Assembly (NCBI GenBank): GCA_023663915.1
Contig: JAMPGN010000143.1
Span: 1-11,524, forward strand
Source of the DNA: Eubacterium sp.
GTDB lineage: Bacteria > Bacillota_A > Clostridia > Lachnospirales > Lachnospiraceae
Length of the DNA stretch: 11,524 bases
Direction of reading: 5' to 3'
A program made the translations under genes and the position numbers. The notes under the pieces were generated by a model that did not search any database, had not been told where the DNA came from, and saw only the letters and a program-made list of their open reading frames with translations. The first letter of the stretch is position 1. Each line of letters begins with the position of its first letter. Positions 7,336 to 11,524 of this stretch are shown in pieces.

Positions 7336-8745
7336 CTAATAAGCGTTTTTATTAATGAAGCCTTTAAAAATTGTCAGAAACATGATCTTGATATCAAAGG
7401 ACATCGTCCAGTTTTCAATATAAAAAATATCGTACTCGATCCTGCGCTTGATCGATGTATCACCCCTGTATCCATTGATCTGCGCCCATCCGGTAAGCCC
7501 CGGCCTGACCTGGTGTTTTACCATGTAACGCGGGATTTCTTCTTTAAACTTCTCCACAAACTGCGGACGTTCCGGTCTTGGACCTACCACGCTCATATCC
7601 CCTTTGAGGATATTGAATAACTGTGGTAATTCATCAATACTTGTCCTTCTTAGGAATTTACCGACTTTCGTTACCCTCGGATCATCTTTGGTCGTCCAGC
7701 CTTTTGCCTCCGTGGAAGGTTTCTGTACTTCCATTGTCCGGAATTTATACATTTTAAAGGGTTTATTGTGCAGTCCGATACGCTCCTGTCGGAAAATAAT
7801 CGGTCCTCTCGACGTACACTTAACCGCCACAGCCGCAAGCAGCATGACCGGGGAAGCCACTACAAGTCCCACCACCGATACGACCACATCTACCACTCTC
7901 TTCGCGATCCAATTGAGCGTGTTGGTCAGCGGAACATAACGGATATTGATCACCGGCAGCCCCATCAGATCTTCCGTGTACGGTCTGCTTGGGAACATAC
8001 TGTTATAATCCGGAATGAACTTGGTATGGACGCCGGATTTCTCACAGATATCCACGATATGTTCCAGATTGTCATAATCTTTCAATGAAAGGGTAATCGC
8101 GATCTCGTCCAGCTTGTTTTCCGGCAGGATATAGAGAAGATTCCCGATCGAACCGACAACCTTGACTCCCTTGTATAATGTGCCCCTCGGAACGCTGTCG
8201 TCGAGTATGCCCCGCACCACATATCCCCACTGCGGATTGGCGTTGATACGGTTGATATATTCTTCCGCCGCGCGGGAATACCCCACCAGCAGAATATATT
8301 TGAGATTGTAACCTTTTTCACGGAAATATTGCAGAATCATACGGATAAAAGAGCGTCCGAGAGTTGTCAGTATAATATTGAGAACAAAGAAATACGCCAT
8401 CATGGCACGGGAGAAATGTATCTGCTCGACCAGATACCAGCCCGCCATCAACAGGACAAGCCCTACCACATTCGCCTGAAAAATATTCAGTATCTCATAT
8501 TTATGCACGGTGGCACGCTTAGGCGTATACAAATTGAAATTATAATAGAGGATCAGATAACCCGGCACAATCGCATAGAGCATCGTAAAATACGTGCCCA
8601 TGGAAAGAACACCGGTACTAGGATCGATGTTTGAAAACGGGCTGGCAAACTTAAGATACCACGCCAACATATAGGAAGCCGCTATGATCACGGCATCCAG
8701 CACAACGTGCAGTCTGTTAAAATATTTCTGGTTATCTTTAATCAT
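7336..8745 (-). CDS. Polyprenyl-phosphate hexose-1-phosphate transferase (WcaJ-like glycan initiation enzyme)
   Basis: This membrane enzyme transfers a hexose-1-phosphate, probably glucose-1-phosphate, from UDP-sugar to undecaprenyl phosphate, starting a surface glycan. With the start at 8745 it has 469 residues. Order: four hydrophobic segments (about 13-33, 52-70, 91-106, 115-131), a Rossmann-like central domain (about 148-245) and a C-terminal bacterial sugar-transferase domain from about 281, with a membrane-embedded helix (281-305), KFRTM (334-338), DELPQ (371-375), GPRPE (388-392), PGLTGWAQING (415-425) and RGDT (427-430). The open frame can be extended to a TTG at 8811, but that codon has no ribosome binding site, while the ATG at 8745 has AGAGG eight bases upstream and gives a family-like start (MIKDNQ). 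It lies 106 bases after the preceding glycosyltransferase. Sugar specificity is inferred. Confidence 0.93.
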   Translation of the reverse strand: MIKDNQKYFNRLHVVLDAVIIAASYMLAWYLKFASPFSNIDPSTGVLSMGTYFTMLYAIVPGYLILYYNFNLYTPKRATVHKYEILNIFQANVVGLVLLMAGWYLVEQIHFSRAMMAYFFVLNIILTTLGRSFIRMILQYFREKGYNLKYILLVGYSRAAEEYINRINANPQWGYVVRGILDDSVPRGTLYKGVKVVGSIGNLLYILPENKLDEIAITLSLKDYDNLEHIVDICEKSGVHTKFIPDYNSMFPSRPYTEDLMGLPVINIRYVPLTNTLNWIAKRVVDVVVSVVGLVVASPVMLLAAVAVKCTSRGPIIFRQERIGLHNKPFKMYKFRTMEVQKPSTEAKGWTTKDDPRVTKVGKFLRRTSIDELPQLFNILKGDMSVVGPRPERPQFVEKFKEEIPRYMVKHQVRPGLTGWAQINGYRGDTSIKRRIEYDIFYIENWTMSFDIKIMFLTIFKGFINKNAY

Positions 8746-8753
8746 ATTCTGAG

Positions 8754-8758
8754 CCTCT
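8754..8758 (-). promoter_or_regulatory. Ribosome binding site deciding the sugar-transferase start
   Basis: AGAGG on the minus strand stands eight bases before the ATG at 8745. Nothing comparable precedes the in-frame TTG at 8811, so this site supports the shorter protein. Confidence 0.6.
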
Positions 8759-8851
8759 GCATGATTGGAGTCTCCGTATCGGTTTCTGTCCGGTTTCTTA
8801 AACCTCTGCAAGTATCTTACAATATTTCAGCCAAAAACACAACCTGTCGTA

Positions 8852-9820
8852 TCACTCTGCAAACCGATACCAGATATTGCGCCATAATTCCCACTGTATG
8901 AGAATATAGCAGCGAATCTGTTCTTTCTGAAAACGCACTCTGCGCTCCTTGCCTTCCGAGGAAATGCACAGTCTGATTCCTTTGCACAAACCTGCCAGAT
9001 AGTCCCTGCCGAGACCTTTTCGGGCAAAGAAAACAGCTTTTGCCACAAAACCCACCAAAAGAAGCGGCATATTCAAAAGAAGCTGGACGGGCGGCATATT
9101 CTTATAGGCAAGATAAACGCTGTTCTGTGCAGACAGTTTCACCTTAAAGCTGTTATGGCGCGAACCGGAAACCGCGCTTCCTGCATGGTACGCCACCGCC
9201 TGCGGGATATAAATATTATAATACCCCTGTATCCGTGCCCGGTATCCTAAGTCAATATCTTCCAGATAGGCGAAGTGGTTCTCATCCATGTCCCCGATTT
9301 CCGCAAAAATTTTCCGCCGGTAGATCGCCGCGCCGCCACACGCCGCAAATATCCTGCATGCTTTCTGGTATTCTATCACCGGTTTGTCCTTACCGCGCCC
9401 AAAAGCCCAGCCGAGCGCGCAGTAATAATCTCCCGCATCGTCGATCAATTCCGGTTGATGCATATTCCTCATCTGCGCCGCACCCGAAAAAATTTCTCTT
9501 CGCCGTTCTAACGGCTGCTCCAATGCCCTCACAAATCCCGCTTCCACTTCCGTGTCATTATTCAATAAAATAACATATGTTGTTTTACTTCTCGCGATCC
9601 CCTCATTCACTGCCTTGCAGAATCCATAATTCTGATCGAGGCAGATCAATTCCACTTCGGGAAACTTCTCGCGCACAGCCTCCCTGCTCCCATCCTCAGA
9701 ACCATTGTCCACCACGATAATATGCGCGGGTTCGCCCGCAAGCGAATGAAGACATTTCTCTATATAATCAATCCCGTTGTAATTCGGGATCACGATCGTC
9801 GATCGTATTTTCTGCTCCAT
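8852..9820 (-). CDS. Family-2 glycosyltransferase (WbbL-like)
   Basis: A 322-residue GT2 enzyme for surface glycan assembly. Visible motifs: VIPNYNG (10-16) at the start of the nucleotide-binding fold, VVDNGSEDGS (36-45), NYGFCKAVNEG (64-74), the metal-site equivalent NNDTE (87-91), and YLEDID (185-190) with the likely catalytic acidic pair. A hydrophobic stretch (about 242-266) near the end suggests membrane attachment, as in WbbL-type rhamnosyltransferases. The C-terminus is basic and aromatic. The ATG at 9820 has GAGGA six bases upstream. It follows the other glycosyltransferase after 70 bases and precedes the initiating sugar transferase, so one operon is likely. The donor sugar is not determinable. 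Confidence 0.92.
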   Translation of the reverse strand: MEQKIRSTIVIPNYNGIDYIEKCLHSLAGEPAHIIVVDNGSEDGSREAVREKFPEVELICLDQNYGFCKAVNEGIARSKTTYVILLNNDTEVEAGFVRALEQPLERRREIFSGAAQMRNMHQPELIDDAGDYYCALGWAFGRGKDKPVIEYQKACRIFAACGGAAIYRRKIFAEIGDMDENHFAYLEDIDLGYRARIQGYYNIYIPQAVAYHAGSAVSGSRHNSFKVKLSAQNSVYLAYKNMPPVQLLLNMPLLLVGFVAKAVFFARKGLGRDYLAGLCKGIRLCISSEGKERRVRFQKEQIRCYILIQWELWRNIWYRFAE

Positions 9821-9890
9821 ATTGTTCCTCTTTTACTGATTACTGACATTTAGACATTCCGCTTAGTTCATCACTTCACATCTTCCTTCT

Positions 9891-11378
9891 TTAACGTCTA
9901 GCACAGATTGACATATCCGGATTCCATAACACCAGATATCCTCTGCTAGCCGCCGCACGTCCAAGCTCCATGCTCAGCTTACGGTATCCCGCCTCATCAC
10001 AGCTAAGTCCCGACACATCCGCTATCCGTATTTCCCTGCTCCTTTGCCCTACCTTACAGCGAATTGTCCGCTCCTCATACCGTCGTCCGGTAATCTGCTC
10101 GAACGCTTCTCTCAGTTCCGGTCTGACCTGCATAAAACGAATATCCACCGCCGCCACATCCTGTTTGAGCGCCGCTCGATGGGTACTGCCGCCGCTGTAT
10201 TCCTTGTGCAGTCCTTCATACATGCAGATCTCTTTCTCATCAAACGCACCGCCGCATATTTTATGATGGGAATCAATGATTCTGCCGCCCACGATACCGA
10301 CATCTGCCCTGACCGACAGGATATCCGGCAAATAATTGACATCATAGAATCCTAAGTGCAAAGCATGCTTTACTTCCACATGCCAGCCCTGGCTGCGGCA
10401 GAATTGTTCGAGAGCAGCTTTCCCAGCCTCATATGCATAACTTTTGCTGGCAGTGTTCCCCGCCGTTGAACCGGAGTGACAACGCCAATGATAAAGAATC
10501 TTCGGTATATGAACCATGTATTTGGAAAGTTCGCCTGCCGGAATTTGTGTAAGCAGTTTTCCTGCCACCCGGAGTACTAGATCATAATCCTGTGCGCCGT
10601 CAAATTCCCCACGCAATCGCAGATTTTTCATGATATCCGCCCTTACTGCCATAAAGTGACACACGTAATTATTTGATAAAATTAAATCCAGATTGAATTT
10701 ATTCTTTACGTGTGGTGATATATGAGAACGTCCGTTATTCTCTTTTCCATCCTCACACTTATCTTCATCCGTATAGATTAACGCAGGGCGAATCTCACAC
10801 TGTTCGGCATCATGGACTGCCCTTGCCATATGGTACAGCGCATCAGGCGCAAGAAGATCATCATGGTCTAATAAGGCAATATAGTCTCCCGACGCTGCCT
10901 CAATGCCGGCGTTCGTATTGCCAGAGATGCCTTTATTCTCTGCAAGCCGTATATATTTGATACAGCCGGTTTTCTTTTCTATTGTCTTTCCTTTCGTTTG
11001 TTCTATTGCCTTTTCTTCCGTCTTTTCACCGATAATGCTTTTGACAACTTTTTCTACACGGCAGCTGACGCCTGCATCCGTAATAATCAATTCCCATCCA
11101 TCGTAACTTTGTCTACACACGGAATCAATCATCTCCCGCAAGAAATCTTCCCTCGTCTCAAAAGCCGGCACAACGATACTGAACAACTCAGAATAATCCG
11201 CCGTCTCCCTGCGCTGTGCCGCCAGTTCTTCCGCCGATGGTTCTTCATAGTGATAGTCAGACTTTTTCTCTTCCTCGATCCGCTCTTTCGCCGCATAATA
11301 GGCGTGACGGATACCGTTTTTCCTTAAATAACGTAAGGTCTTTGTAAAGTTGCTCATCTTAAATATTTCATTACCCAC
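9891..11378 (-). CDS. Family-2 glycosyltransferase, long form
   Basis: A 495-residue predicted surface-glycan glycosyltransferase. After a basic, helical N-terminus (1-60) the GT2 domain starts at FSIVVPAFETR (66-76); NKGISGNTNAG (148-158), the metal-binding DHDD (171-174) and QDYDL (263-267) follow. The last 170 residues (GIVGGRI at 361-367, a histidine/glycine-rich GGAF...GGSTHRA part, LSMELGR, YLVLWNP at 481-487) resemble the second half of other long GT2 proteins, so the gene looks complete. A Glu/Lys/Thr-rich insertion sits at 118-137. The start is GTG at 11378, supported by AAAGGGG seven bases upstream; an in-frame ATG at 11357 gives a family-like start (MSNFTKTL) but lacks a ribosome binding site. 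It is the first gene of the visible block; a partial repeat lies upstream and no clear promoter is seen. Confidence 0.9.
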   Translation of the reverse strand: MGNEIFKMSNFTKTLRYLRKNGIRHAYYAAKERIEEEKKSDYHYEEPSAEELAAQRRETADYSELFSIVVPAFETREDFLREMIDSVCRQSYDGWELIITDAGVSCRVEKVVKSIIGEKTEEKAIEQTKGKTIEKKTGCIKYIRLAENKGISGNTNAGIEAASGDYIALLDHDDLLAPDALYHMARAVHDAEQCEIRPALIYTDEDKCEDGKENNGRSHISPHVKNKFNLDLILSNNYVCHFMAVRADIMKNLRLRGEFDGAQDYDLVLRVAGKLLTQIPAGELSKYMVHIPKILYHWRCHSGSTAGNTASKSYAYEAGKAALEQFCRSQGWHVEVKHALHLGFYDVNYLPDILSVRADVGIVGGRIIDSHHKICGGAFDEKEICMYEGLHKEYSGGSTHRAALKQDVAAVDIRFMQVRPELREAFEQITGRRYEERTIRCKVGQRSREIRIADVSGLSCDEAGYRKLSMELGRAAASRGYLVLWNPDMSICARR

Positions 11379-11436
11379 AACAAATCCCCTTTATGCCGTC
11401 ATCTGAGATAGCCTTTCATCACAGATTCGGGTCTCA

Positions 11437-11524
11437 AAAGCTCCTTCGATAAACTTTAACTGGCAGATTGCACAAAATGTTCACGAAGCTGCCCTGCGTA
11501 AGAATATGAGATTTTCTTAATATT
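11437..11524. repeat. Dispersed structured repeat, second copy (cut by window end)
   Basis: This copy begins in the same orientation as the one at 960-1282. Bases 11437-11477 match 961-1001 at 36 of 41 positions, including GGCAGATTGCACAAAA, and 11508-11524 match 1075-1091 at 16 of 17. The stretch between these blocks is 30 bases here but 73 in the other copy and is unrelated in sequence, so the two-hairpin module is missing or replaced. The right half lies outside the window. Confidence 0.75.

Overview
The window looks like chromosomal DNA of a low-to-moderate GC Firmicute, most likely a Clostridia/Lachnospiraceae-type gut anaerobe. This rests on protein style (ClpX-like AAA+ protein, HtrA with a cytoplasmic tail, LCP protein with a basic Lys/Ser/Gly N-terminus, a sugar transferase starting MIKDNQ), on strong AGGAGG-type ribosome binding sites and on AT-rich promoters. 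It is a judgement from recall, not a database result. All eight protein genes lie on the minus strand, so transcription runs from high to low coordinates.

Layout in transcription order. At 11378-8745 a cell-surface polysaccharide block encodes two family-2 glycosyltransferases and a polyprenyl-phosphate hexose-1-phosphate transferase (the enzyme that starts a lipid-linked glycan). A good promoter (7228-7255) then drives a LytR-CpsA-Psr (LCP) protein, the enzyme class that attaches finished glycans to the cell wall. That gene ends at a strong intrinsic terminator (5870-5898). Next come a third glycosyltransferase of rhamnosyltransferase type (5811-4885) and, 20 bases on, glmS (4864-3038), the entry point to amino-sugar synthesis. 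Then follow a membrane-anchored HtrA/DegP-type serine protease (2904-1363) with its own probable terminator, a 503-base gap filled mostly by a structured repeat, and the first 286 codons of a divergent ClpX-like unfoldase (859 to the window edge) with its own promoter.

The genes form a coherent envelope theme: GlmS supplies glucosamine-6-phosphate, the sugar transferase and three glycosyltransferases build a surface glycan, LCP anchors it, and HtrA and perhaps the ClpX-like protein handle protein quality control.

The most unusual non-coding feature is a dispersed repeat. One copy appears complete (about 960-1282) and a second copy starts at about 11437 and runs off the window. The complete copy has imperfect terminal inverted repeats, a second nested inverted repeat, and four short hairpins inside. 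The two copies share their outer arm and inner arm but differ in the module between them. This resembles a MITE-like or structured intergenic element. The other main point of interest is that the ClpX-like protein does not look like the housekeeping ClpX: it has an acidic N-terminal extension, a late zinc finger, a long linker and a Cys in Walker A.
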